Assembly: GCF_900114835.1 (NCBI RefSeq) | Contig: NZ_FOUJ01000001.1 | Span: 186,001 to 250,000, forward strand | Origin: Methanolobus profundi | Lineage (GTDB): Archaea > Halobacteriota > Methanosarcinia > Methanosarcinales > Methanosarcinaceae | Length of the DNA: 64,000 nucleotides | Direction of reading: 5' to 3' | Shown here: positions 54,958 to 63,373 of the stretch, one piece after another | Numbering within the stretch: position 1 is the stretch's first letter | How the letters are laid out: each line of letters opens with the position of its first letter | Program-made: the position numbers and the translations under genes | Notes under the pieces: model-generated | Seen by the model: only the letters and a program-made list of their open reading frames with translations | Told to the model about the DNA's origin: nothing | The model's database searches: none

Positions 54958-55734
54958 TTACTTTCTTAGCTTCTCGATAGCAAGTTCGGCAGCTTTCTTA
55001 CCGGAAAGCATCATCCCGCCGAAAACAGGTCCCATTCTCGGTGCACCTGCCACGGCGTTAGCGGCCATGCCTGTTACTATCAGTCCTGGGTAGACTTCCT
55101 TGGTCGTGTCCATAAGTATTTTCTCACCTACGTCTGCCCACATTGGTTTCTCTCCGACCACATCTAGCTTGATATCTGTTCCTGGTATCTTACGCTGGAC
55201 TGTGCTGCAGATGCCTGCATCGTGACCTGTTCCATCAATAACTACCTTTGCACGTATTGCCAGAGGGTCTACATGGAGGCGGTTCATTGAGACAGGTCCC
55301 CAGTTGATGACAAGTCCACAAACTGTGTCATTTTCTCTGATCATTACATCTTCCACATCAATAAGGTTGAATATCTCAGCTCCTGCGTCAGTGGCACCAC
55401 AGATGAGCTTTCCCACAGATTCTATGGAGCTGGCTACATAGTATCCTTTTTCATACTCGTGGTAGTTGATGTTGAAGTCATCCAGTATGTGTTTTGCATC
55501 TTCCTGGACCACTATACGTGGGAACATCATTCCTCCGCCCCACATGCCCCCTCCTATGGAGAGTTTCTTCTCAAATAGCACTGTCTTAAGTCCGGCCTCA
55601 CCCAGATATTTAGCAGCCACAAGGTTCGCAGGTCCCCCTCCAACGAGTGCTACATCCACTTCTATATAGTCAAGAAATACCTTTGAATATTCTTCCACTA
55701 TAGCCCTTGTAATGATTGTCTCATCAAGTTCCAT
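54958..55734 (-). CDS. thi4: Thiamine thiazole synthase Thi4, histidine-type
   Basis: The 258-residue FAD/NAD-type protein has VDVALVGGGPANLVAAKYLGEAGLKTVLFEKK (about 27-58), GGGMWGGGMMFPRIVV, and C-terminal GMAANAVAGAPRMGPVFGGMMLSGKKAAELA. At the position of the sulfur-donating cysteine of yeast Thi4, this protein has His (MNRLHVDPLAIR). The archaeal enzymes of this kind take sulfide from solution and act catalytically, rather than giving up their own cysteine. Older annotations call it ribose-1,5-bisphosphate isomerase. It works with ThiDN. Confidence 0.92.
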   Translation of the reverse strand: MELDETIITRAIVEEYSKVFLDYIEVDVALVGGGPANLVAAKYLGEAGLKTVLFEKKLSIGGGMWGGGMMFPRIVVQEDAKHILDDFNINYHEYEKGYYVASSIESVGKLICGATDAGAEIFNLIDVEDVMIRENDTVCGLVINWGPVSMNRLHVDPLAIRAKVVIDGTGHDAGICSTVQRKIPGTDIKLDVVGEKPMWADVGEKILMDTTKEVYPGLIVTGMAANAVAGAPRMGPVFGGMMLSGKKAAELAIEKLRK

Positions 55735-55811
55735 TTTATTTCCTCATAAAATTGATATCAAATGGTCTGATAAGGGCTATATTCCTTAAAGTTAATGGGA
55801 CAGAACAAGTA

Positions 55812-58133
55812 TTAGCAGTTAATTTTGAGCGGGATGTTATTTTCAACAGCTGTGTCTTCGAAGCTTATGCTTTCCATCTCGGTATCAATTTCAGTTTCAC
55901 TGTCGTTGATAATGTTCATATGGTCCTTTTTCAGTCTGACCCAGAAAATACTTCCCTTGCCTTCAGGATTATCCTCGACACCAACTGTTCCTCCTAAAAG
56001 TTCGGCTATCTTCTTCACAATAGCAAGTCCAAGGCCTGTGCCCTTTACTCCCTTTTTGTCAACTCTCTTGAAACGGTCGAAGACAAATGGCTTTGACCTA
56101 TCAGGAATTCCATCTCCCTGATCAGTCACATTCACTCTCCATTCATAATTGAGATCCTGTACATCTATCGTGATCATCGTGCCTTCAGGACTGTACTTGA
56201 TAGCATTAGATATGAAATTGGCAAATACCTCTTCAACAATAGGATTGAGCATTGCAGGGTAACTGCCTTCTGTCCTGAGCTCAAGGCTCATTTCCTTTTC
56301 CTTTAATTGCTGGTGGAACTGCTCGATCACATTGTGCAGAATTATCATTATGTCCATTCTGGATATTTCCAGTTCTTCTTCTGATTCCAGTTTGGCGAAC
56401 TTGGCAGCTGTATCTATCATTTCGATAAGCTTGTTAGAGCTCTTTTGTAGTATTGTTAGAATATGGGTCTTTTCCGGATCCTCTTCCATTTCCAAAAGGA
56501 TCTCTGTGAACCCTCTCACATTTCCTGCCGGATTGAGGAGGTCATGGCGCATAATATCTGTAAAAAGGTCTTTTAGTTCATTGGAATGGCGAAGTTCTTC
56601 CTCAACTCTCTTTCTTTCATCCAGGTCCATGGTCGTCCCGGTGAATCTAAATGGTTCATTGTTCTTGTCCCATTCAGTGAGCTTACCCCTTGCGAGTATC
56701 CATTGCCACTTATCTTTGTGATTCTTCATCCTGAACTCTGATTCGAACAGCGGTGTCTCGCCAGTAAGATGCTTGTTAATTGTGTCATTGACAACTTTTA
56801 GATCATCGGGATGGACAAGTCTCTTCCATTCTTCGATGTTCTGCTCAATATCCTCTGGGTCGTATCCCATCATACTTCCCCATCTGTCATTGTACATTAC
56901 TTCGTTCGTTCGCAGGTTCCAGTCCCACATTCCAAGATCCGCACCTTCAAGTGCCAGTTCCATGACCTCTTTTGTCTTTGCAAGTATGCTTTCGATATCC
57001 TTGCGCTTGGTTATGTCTCTGACAATGGCCAGAGCATAGTTATGTTGGTCAAGAGTGGAGAATGTGACGTTCATCTCAACAGGAAGTATAGTTCCGTCCT
57101 TTCTCTCCAGTGTTTTGTTAGGTTCAAGGTATCTGTCCCCGAACATATTCCGCAGATCATTTTCCCAGAATTTATCATCAAAGAGTTCACTGATCCCATC
57201 TTTCTCCATGGCAAGGAATTCTTCTCTGGTATAGCCCAGTTCCTGGCAGGCAGTCTGGTTAACATCTATGATACTATCTTTTTCCATGTCGATTATGAAA
57301 ATAAAGTCATTGGACCTGTTTATCAGATCTCTGAAAATGCTCAGGTCCTTGAGGAACGATCTGTGGCTCAGTGCCATGCCTATTAGTTCTGAGACTACTT
57401 TTAGTGTTGGCAGGTAGTTCTGACAGGTATCAGTAGTGCTTGTATAGTTCTCGATACTTATGAAACCTGCAAGCTCTTCATTCGATTCCACTGGTATCGC
57501 GATAAGTGATTCCAGTCCGTGGTTGGTGATAAGTCTCCTCTCACTTTGTATGCTCCCGATGTCACTACTTTCCTTGGATACCACTGTTGTCTGCCGGTCA
57601 TTGATCCTCTCGCTTATTTTCGGGAAGTTCGATAGGTTCCGTGTTTCAAATATGCTCTCTTTATTCCTGAAGTTCTCATTCTTCCAATTATGGAATAAGT
57701 ATGGGGTCCCGTCTGCTTTGAACAGGAACAGGTAACTGTTACCTGCATTACATAGGGCTGTGGTTTTTTCTAGCGTTCTTAGAATAATATTGTCAGTATC
57801 TTTTGGCTGAATGAACATCGAGACAAGCGATGATATCATCTCTTCTATCTTTGAATTGCGTTCTACGAGCCTTTCAAGCTCAAGTCTTTTGTTCTCCAGC
57901 TCAGTGACCTTTTCTTCCAGCCCATGATTTTTCTTTTCTATGTAGTTGCTGGCATAGATGATCACTATAAAAGTACATCCTATCAGGGCGGAGCTGATCA
58001 TTATGGAACTTGTGTCCTTTGCGATGACAAACGGTGCAAGAAGGACGAATCCGAAGATACAGACAACTAGAAGAAAGACTATATTCACTATGCCTGGTAT
58101 CTTCATATTCCTGATATTCGAGCCACGTGCCAT
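55812..58133 (-). CDS. Membrane-bound GAF/PAS sensor histidine kinase
   Basis: The 773-residue protein has two N-terminal TMs (about 12-33 and 40-60), a short coiled coil, a GAF domain (about 95-260: LITNHGLESLIAIPVESNEELAGFISIEN), two PAS domains (about 270-385 and 390-515), HisKA with phospho-His in MRHDLLNPAGNVRGF (near 530) and a HATPase domain (NFISNAIKYSPEGTMI, DQGDGIPD, GTGLGLAIVKKIAELL). A negatively charged tail follows. The TMs have almost no external loop, so sensing is probably cytoplasmic through GAF/PAS. No receiver gene is adjacent. Confidence 0.9.
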   Translation of the reverse strand: MARGSNIRNMKIPGIVNIVFLLVVCIFGFVLLAPFVIAKDTSSIMISSALIGCTFIVIIYASNYIEKKNHGLEEKVTELENKRLELERLVERNSKIEEMISSLVSMFIQPKDTDNIILRTLEKTTALCNAGNSYLFLFKADGTPYLFHNWKNENFRNKESIFETRNLSNFPKISERINDRQTTVVSKESSDIGSIQSERRLITNHGLESLIAIPVESNEELAGFISIENYTSTTDTCQNYLPTLKVVSELIGMALSHRSFLKDLSIFRDLINRSNDFIFIIDMEKDSIIDVNQTACQELGYTREEFLAMEKDGISELFDDKFWENDLRNMFGDRYLEPNKTLERKDGTILPVEMNVTFSTLDQHNYALAIVRDITKRKDIESILAKTKEVMELALEGADLGMWDWNLRTNEVMYNDRWGSMMGYDPEDIEQNIEEWKRLVHPDDLKVVNDTINKHLTGETPLFESEFRMKNHKDKWQWILARGKLTEWDKNNEPFRFTGTTMDLDERKRVEEELRHSNELKDLFTDIMRHDLLNPAGNVRGFTEILLEMEEDPEKTHILTILQKSSNKLIEMIDTAAKFAKLESEEELEISRMDIMIILHNVIEQFHQQLKEKEMSLELRTEGSYPAMLNPIVEEVFANFISNAIKYSPEGTMITIDVQDLNYEWRVNVTDQGDGIPDRSKPFVFDRFKRVDKKGVKGTGLGLAIVKKIAELLGGTVGVEDNPEGKGSIFWVRLKKDHMNIINDSETEIDTEMESISFEDTAVENNIPLKINC

Positions 58134-58271
58134 ATATTATAATATATAGTAATAGATAGTATATTTATGATTCGTCCAATATATTTGATAATTAGTCTTG
58201 TGGCTCGAAAGCTTTAAGGGTTAGATTTAACAATTTGCTTAATTCATTTAGGATTGTAGAATAAAAAAGAG

Positions 58272-59399
58272 ATGATAGATATAGTAAGGACTGCCCAGAA
58301 AACCAGCACTAGATCGAACAGGGATACACATTCAGAACCTGCAGAATGTACAGCGGAGTTCCTCGTACTGGAACCGGCAGGTTATCCTATGGCCAGTATA
58401 CTTGATGAGTATCCTGAGATCGAGGACCCGGGTGTTTTTGAACATTATGCGCGGGAGCAATGGAAAGGTTATACTGCCCATAAAGGGGAATATCTCTTTG
58501 ACCGTCGTATGTATCCTGATTTTGCTTATAAGGTAACCGACGTTGAACCTCCTGCCTCTGTCATAGGTAAGAACACTCATATCATTGTCAGGGATGCGGT
58601 CATAAGCAGTGTTCCTGCGGTAGAGTTCAGAAGTGATGTCACCTTTGATGATGTTGTAGGACAGCAGAGCGCACGCAAGAAGTGCAAACTGATCGAACGT
58701 TTCCTGGAATCTCCTGAGAAGTTCGGTAAGTGGGCACCACGAAATGTGCTTTTCTTCGGTCCATCAGGCACTGGTAAGACCATGCTTGCAAAGGCACTTG
58801 CCAATAAGGCACATGTGCCGATACTTCCTGTTAAGGCTACTGAACTTATAGGTGAGTTCGTTGGCGAGGGTGCCAGACAGATCCACCAGTTGTATGAACG
58901 TGCACAGGAGATGGCTCCATGTATCATCTTCATCGATGAGCTGGATGCGATCGCGCTTGACCGCAGGCACCAGGAACTTCGTGGGGACGTTGCAGAGATA
59001 GTAAATGCCCTGCTCACAGAGATGGATGGCATAGTCGAACGTCCGGGAGTATGTACTATAGGGGCAACCAATCGTACTGATACTATCGATCCTGCTGTAA
59101 GGAGCAGGTTCGAGGAAGAGATCGAGTTCACCCTGCCGGATGAGGCTGAGCGTTTTGCGATACTTGATTCCAATGCCAGTACATTCCCTGTGCCAACAAA
59201 GGATGTTGATCTACATGCAATTGCCAGGATGACAGAAGGACTTTCCGGAAGAGATCTTGTAGGAAAGGTGCTCAAGACGGCTCTACATAATGTTATAATC
59301 GAGGACAGAGATGCTGTAACTCAGGATGATCTGCAGGCTGCGGTCAAGAAACTGAAGAACCTCCCGGCACCTTCTACTGCTGATCGGATGTATATCTAA
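58272..59399 (+). CDS. AAA-family ATPase (MJ1494-like, proteasome-regulatory-type AAA domain)
   Basis: The 375-residue protein has a unique N-terminal domain (about 1-120) and one AAA module: FDDVVGQQSARKKCKLI, Walker A GPSGTGKT at 163-170, Walker B IIFIDELDAIALDR, second region of homology GATNRTDTIDPAVRSRFEEEIEF. The module resembles PAN/26S ATPases, but no N-terminal coiled coil is evident and the C-terminal residues MYI do not exactly match the usual HbYX motif, so proteasome docking is doubtful. The following 88-aa gene has a separate promoter. Confidence 0.82.
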   Translation: MIDIVRTAQKTSTRSNRDTHSEPAECTAEFLVLEPAGYPMASILDEYPEIEDPGVFEHYAREQWKGYTAHKGEYLFDRRMYPDFAYKVTDVEPPASVIGKNTHIIVRDAVISSVPAVEFRSDVTFDDVVGQQSARKKCKLIERFLESPEKFGKWAPRNVLFFGPSGTGKTMLAKALANKAHVPILPVKATELIGEFVGEGARQIHQLYERAQEMAPCIIFIDELDAIALDRRHQELRGDVAEIVNALLTEMDGIVERPGVCTIGATNRTDTIDPAVRSRFEEEIEFTLPDEAERFAILDSNASTFPVPTKDVDLHAIARMTEGLSGRDLVGKVLKTALHNVIIEDRDAVTQDDLQAAVKKLKNLPAPSTADRMYI

Positions 59400-59437
59400 G
59401 GATCACCTTTTTAAACCTGACAATTATATCGAGTGGC

Positions 59438-59704
59438 ATGACTGAAGTAAATGAATCTGACCGGTTTGAGTGTGTTATTATCAATGTGATAGACACTCTC
59501 ATGTGGAAGGGAGTTGTAGTTGAAGAGATCGAGTCCGGTGGCCGTGTCTACTTTGGAAAGGTCAAGGCAGAAGGCTTCAATTATGGCCCCGGTGATGTCC
59601 TGTATGTAGGAATGAAGCGTCTTCCACAGGAACTTGAGGACCTGTCAATGGAAGTCTCCCTTTACGATGCCGATAATAAAAGGCTCGACTGGACCTTCCT
59701 CTGA
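59438..59704 (+). CDS. Conserved hypothetical 88-aa protein
   Basis: The protein (MTEVNESDRFECVIINVIDT at the start) is acidic, mostly beta strand, with VYFGKVKAEGFNYGPGDVLYVGM suggesting a small barrel. No known domain is recognised. TTTTTAAACC at about 59408 lies 30 nt before the ATG and no Shine-Dalgarno is present, so the mRNA is probably leaderless. It follows the AAA ATPase by 38 nt. Confidence 0.75.
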   Translation: MTEVNESDRFECVIINVIDTLMWKGVVVEEIESGGRVYFGKVKAEGFNYGPGDVLYVGMKRLPQELEDLSMEVSLYDADNKRLDWTFL

Positions 59705-59747
59705 TCCTATTATCTTTTTTTGTTTTGTCTTTGACCTTTAGTTACTA

Positions 59748-60668
59748 TCATGTCCTGTCCCTGTATGGGATATCAAGTTCCATCAGGTCATCTGCAACTA
59801 TCACTTTATCGAAGACTTCTTTTGCTTCTTTGAGCAACTGTGACGGGTCATCCGAATATCTTGAACTTATATGTGTAAGGACAAGTTTCAGAACATTTGC
59901 TTCTTTTGCCAGAACTGCGGCTTCTTTTGCTGTGGAATGCATTGATTCGATAGCCCAGTCCTGCTGATCATTTGCCAGGGTGGAGTCATGTATCAACAGG
60001 TCGGCATCCTTGCTTGCTTCGAGTATGGCCTTGCATGGACGTGTGTCTCCTGTATAGACTATCTTCCTGCCCGGGCGCCCTGCTCCAACCACGTCCTTTG
60101 AATGTATCACTTTTCCATTCACTTCTACGGATTCTCCGCGGTGGAGCTTTGAGAAAAGAGGTCCTGGTGGGACTCCAAGTTCGATGGCCTTCTGGCGGTT
60201 GAACTTTCCGCTCCTTTCATTCTCTACCAGTGCATAGCCAAGACTTGGAATGCTGTGTTCTGTTTTTAGTACCATGATGGAATAGTCATCTCTTTTGATC
60301 ACATCTCCGGGACTCAGGTCGATCGCATCGATCTCAAAACGAAGTTTGTAGTAACCGAGTGCACTAAGTATCCTGGCAAATTCATGGACCCAGTGAGGTC
60401 CGTATATCTTGAGTGGTTCGGTACGTCCGTGAAAGGACATGGTCTGAATAAGTCCCGGGATCCCCAGCATGTGGTCGGCATGGAAGTGACTGATGAATAT
60501 TGATGATAATGCTTTCATCCCTGTCTTTGCCCGCATCATCTGTTGTTGCGTACCCTCTCCGCAATCAAAGAGCATAAGCTCGCCCTCACGGTTGACCATT
60601 ACAGCCGAGGGATTGCGTTCCGGGGTTGGAAGGGACCCCCCTGTTCCAAGAAATGTTACGCGAAGCAT
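59748..60668 (-). CDS. rnz: Ribonuclease Z
   Basis: The 306-residue MBL-fold nuclease has the opening LRVTFLGTGGSLPTPERNPSA, the zinc motif SHFHADHMLG near 63-72, YTGDTRPC and HDSTLANDQ, and a C-terminal LTHISSRY. It trims the 3' end of tRNA precursors. The local tRNA-His encodes CCA, which normally limits cleavage by this enzyme. Confidence 0.93.
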   Translation of the reverse strand: MLRVTFLGTGGSLPTPERNPSAVMVNREGELMLFDCGEGTQQQMMRAKTGMKALSSIFISHFHADHMLGIPGLIQTMSFHGRTEPLKIYGPHWVHEFARILSALGYYKLRFEIDAIDLSPGDVIKRDDYSIMVLKTEHSIPSLGYALVENERSGKFNRQKAIELGVPPGPLFSKLHRGESVEVNGKVIHSKDVVGAGRPGRKIVYTGDTRPCKAILEASKDADLLIHDSTLANDQQDWAIESMHSTAKEAAVLAKEANVLKLVLTHISSRYSDDPSQLLKEAKEVFDKVIVADDLMELDIPYRDRT

Positions 60669-60897
60669 ACATCTATATAAGTGTTGGAATTATTTATGAA
60701 TTGTCTATGAAATAACTACTTATGGCGTATCCTCTTTGCTTTTGTTCTATTCAAAGGTGCTCTTATCCTGTCACTCGAAAAGTTCATATAGCATCTTATT
60801 ATTAATGGAACGTCCATAAATCATACCAGATTTAAATCTGAATTACCAATAGTAATTCGTTCATACTTATAAATTAACGATCATAAGAGGATATATC
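60669..60897. promoter_or_regulatory. Divergent promoter region of rnz and rps8e
   Basis: Within 229 bp, CTTATAAATTAACG near 60869-60882 and TTTAAATC near 60831 are candidate TATA elements for rps8e, and AATTATTTATG near 60687 suits rnz. AAGAGGATATATC precedes the S8e ATG. Nothing else is seen. Confidence 0.4.
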
Positions 60898-61272
60898 ATG
60901 AAATGTCAAGGTAGATCTAGAAGAACCTACACAGGTGCTAAAGTAAAGGCAGCTCGCAGCAAGAGGAAATTTGAGCTTGGCCGCGAATCAGCTGACACTC
61001 ACATTCACGACACTAAGAGGAAGAACGTTTCAACAAGAGGCGGAAACAGAAAAGTAAGGCTCCTTCAGTGTAATGTTGCAAACGTAACCGATGCACAGGG
61101 CAAGTGCCAGACAACAAGCATCGAGACCGTTGTTGGAAACACCGCAAACTCACACTACGTCAGGCGTAACATACTTACAAAGGGATCCGTTATCAAGACA
61201 CCTCTTGGTAATGCAAAGATCACAAGCCGTCCTGGTCAGGATGGTGTTGTGAACGCGGTACTGCTCGAGTGA
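60898..61272 (+). CDS. rps8e: Ribosomal protein S8e
   Basis: The 124-residue protein opens [20 protein letters not shown] and has [35 protein letters not shown] and [21 protein letters not shown], typical of archaeal S8e. It is a component of the small ribosomal subunit. Confidence 0.95.
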   Translation: MKCQGRSRRTYTGAKVKAARSKRKFELGRESADTHIHDTKRKNVSTRGGNRKVRLLQCNVANVTDAQGKCQTTSIETVVGNTANSHYVRRNILTKGSVIKTPLGNAKITSRPGQDGVVNAVLLE

Positions 61273-61294
61273 TCGAGCAACTCTTTTTTCTTTT
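61263..61294 (+). terminator. Terminator overlapping the S8e stop codon
   Basis: GCTCGA-GTGA-TCGAGC (61263-61278) forms a perfect 6-bp stem whose loop contains the TGA stop (61270-61272); a T-run follows. Confidence 0.65.
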
Positions 61295-61329
61295 TAATTT
61301 AACTATCTGGTTTTATGGGGTTGCTATAT

Positions 61330-61821
61330 ATGAATGATAAAACACGTCATATTCTGGAATGTCTTGGAGAGGATGCAAGAATAAGTCATGAAGAGATCGC
61401 AACCCTCACCGGACTTACCGTTGATGAGGTCAGCAAGACTGTAAAGGACCTTGAAGAGAGCGGAGTTATCCGTAAATATAAGACCGTTATTGACTGGGAT
61501 CTTGCAGGTGACGAAAATGTCTATGCAATAATTGAGCTCAAGGTGAGCCTTGAGAGAACAATTGGATACCAGCCCCTTGTTGAGCGTCTGTACAAATTCC
61601 CGGAAGTAAGATCAGTAAGACTTCTTTCCGGACAATATGATCTTTCACTTACTGTTTCTGGTAAGACTATGAAGGAAGTTGCTTTCTTCGTTGCTGAGAA
61701 GATCTCCACCCTTGAACAGGTACAGCACACAACGACCCACTTTGTCTTGAAGACCTACAAAGAGGATGGTGTTATCCTCCACGAACAGGACCATGTTACA
61801 CGTTTACCGGTGACCCCCTGA
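61330..61821 (+). CDS. Lrp/AsnC-family transcriptional regulator
   Basis: The 163-residue protein has an N-terminal winged helix (TRHILECLGEDARISHEEIATLTGLTVDEVSKTVKDLEESGVIRKY) and a C-terminal RAM domain (about 70-145) that binds small effectors, probably amino acids. GGGG lies upstream of ATG 61330. The aminotransferase gene follows by 30 nt, so it is the likely target or partner. Confidence 0.92.
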   Translation: MNDKTRHILECLGEDARISHEEIATLTGLTVDEVSKTVKDLEESGVIRKYKTVIDWDLAGDENVYAIIELKVSLERTIGYQPLVERLYKFPEVRSVRLLSGQYDLSLTVSGKTMKEVAFFVAEKISTLEQVQHTTTHFVLKTYKEDGVILHEQDHVTRLPVTP

Positions 61822-61851
61822 TAGGGGTCACATTACAGGATGTATTAATGT

Positions 61852-63027
61852 ATGAGAAAAGCATGCACCCCTTCAAAGTTTGTAGCGGATGTAATGAACA
61901 AAGTGCCTCCATCAGGCATACGCCGCTATTTTGATCTTGCATCAGGGCTGGAAGATGTTATTTCCCTTGGTGTAGGTGAGCCGGATTATGTTACTCCCTG
62001 GCACATAAGGGAAGCGTGCATTCACTCACTTGAATGTGGTGAAACCTCATATACTTCGAATTATGGCCTTATTGAGCTTAGGGAAGAGCTGGCCGATCAT
62101 TTTTCCACAAAGTACAGGGCCAATTACGATCCTGATACAGAGATACTTGTTACTTCAGGAGTTAGTGAAGCACTTGATGTAGCCATCAGGGCCATAACCA
62201 ACCCGGGTGATGAGATAATTGTTGTCCAGCCATCATATGTGGCATATGTGCCTTCTGTGATGTTTGCAGGTGGAGTTCCTGTTATTATTTCCACAAAGCT
62301 TGAGAACAACTTTAAGCTGACCGCTGAGGAGCTGGAAGCTGCCATTACACCAAGAACAAAGGCAGTGATCATCAACTTCCCGAACAACCCTACTGGTGCT
62401 ACCATGGGTAAGGAAGACCTTGAAGCTATTGCAGATGTGGTCTGCGAGCATGATATCATGGTCATTTCCGATGAGGTATACGACTGTCTGACCTACAATG
62501 GCGGACACACATGCTTTGCCTCCCTTGATGGAATGCGCGACAGGACCATTCTACTGAACGGTTTTTCAAAAGCATATGCAATGACCGGTTTCAGAATGGC
62601 ATATGCAATGGCATCTCCTAAGATCATCAGCGCAATGATGCTGATACATCAGTATTCAATGCTCTGTGCTCCCATCACTGCTCAGATCGGCGCTATCGAA
62701 GCCCTGAAGAATGGCCAGCACGAAATGGAACGTATGGTCCGTGACTATGACCGTCGCCGCCACTTGATAATCAGCGGCCTTAACAAGATCGGACTTGACT
62801 GCTTCGAGCCAAAGGGCGCATTCTACGCATTCCCATCTGTGGAGAACACAGGCTTAAGCTCCGAGGAATTCGCAGAGCGCCTCATGAACGAGCAGAGGGT
62901 TGTCACGATCCCTGGTAATGTATTCGGTGAGGCCGGCACAGGTTTCCTCAGATGCTCCTATGCAACTTCCAGAGAAGAGATCGAGGTCGCTCTGGAAAGG
63001 ATCGGGGCGTTCGTTGATGGATTATAA
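61852..63027 (+). CDS. Class I/II PLP-dependent aminotransferase
   Basis: The 391-residue protein has the fold-type I signature: SLGVGEPDYVTP, TSNYGLIELREELADHF, NFPNNPTGATM, VISDEVYDCLTYNG and the PLP-lysine in NGFSKAYAMTGFRMAY (near 240). Related methanogen enzymes act on aspartate or aromatic amino acids; substrate not determined. AGGATG precedes the ATG. Confidence 0.92.
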   Translation: MRKACTPSKFVADVMNKVPPSGIRRYFDLASGLEDVISLGVGEPDYVTPWHIREACIHSLECGETSYTSNYGLIELREELADHFSTKYRANYDPDTEILVTSGVSEALDVAIRAITNPGDEIIVVQPSYVAYVPSVMFAGGVPVIISTKLENNFKLTAEELEAAITPRTKAVIINFPNNPTGATMGKEDLEAIADVVCEHDIMVISDEVYDCLTYNGGHTCFASLDGMRDRTILLNGFSKAYAMTGFRMAYAMASPKIISAMMLIHQYSMLCAPITAQIGAIEALKNGQHEMERMVRDYDRRRHLIISGLNKIGLDCFEPKGAFYAFPSVENTGLSSEEFAERLMNEQRVVTIPGNVFGEAGTGFLRCSYATSREEIEVALERIGAFVDGL

Positions 63028-63043
63028 TTAAAAATATCTGCAT

Positions 63044-63078
63044 AGGTCCAGTTCTATGGACCTCAATACTATTTTTTT
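63044..63078 (+). terminator. Terminator after the aminotransferase gene
   Basis: AGGTCC (63044-63049) pairs with GGACCT (63058-63063), followed by seven Ts at 63072-63078. Confidence 0.65.
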
Positions 63079-63166
63079 GAAATGGGTCCTTTATCTGGGT
63101 CCAAAAAAAGATGATTCAATATTGTGTTGAAAGGTTATCAGGAAGAGTTACCTCTCCCTGTGATCT

Positions 63167-63373
63167 TCAGTTCGTGTAAGCATCGTATATCTGCCATAGC
63201 CATATAATAGGTCCCGTTACAAGTCCTATCACTATAAACGTTAACATACTGCTAATGATAAGTCCTGCCCATATTCCTATGGCTTTGAACAACTGTCCTT
63301 TTATTATCTGTCCTAATCCCGGGATAAAAAATGATAATAATGCCGGAACTCCATATGTTTTGTTCTCACTCAT
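63167..63373 (-). CDS. Small TM2-like two-span membrane protein
   Basis: The 68-residue protein has two hydrophobic spans. ALLSFFIPGLGQIIKGQLFKAIGIWAGLIIS fits the TM2-domain pattern (PGLGQ turn), and TGPIIWLWQIYDAY ends the second span. Function unknown; proteins of this type are widespread in Methanosarcinales. It is alone on the minus strand. Confidence 0.78.
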   Translation of the reverse strand: MSENKTYGVPALLSFFIPGLGQIIKGQLFKAIGIWAGLIISSMLTFIVIGLVTGPIIWLWQIYDAYTN

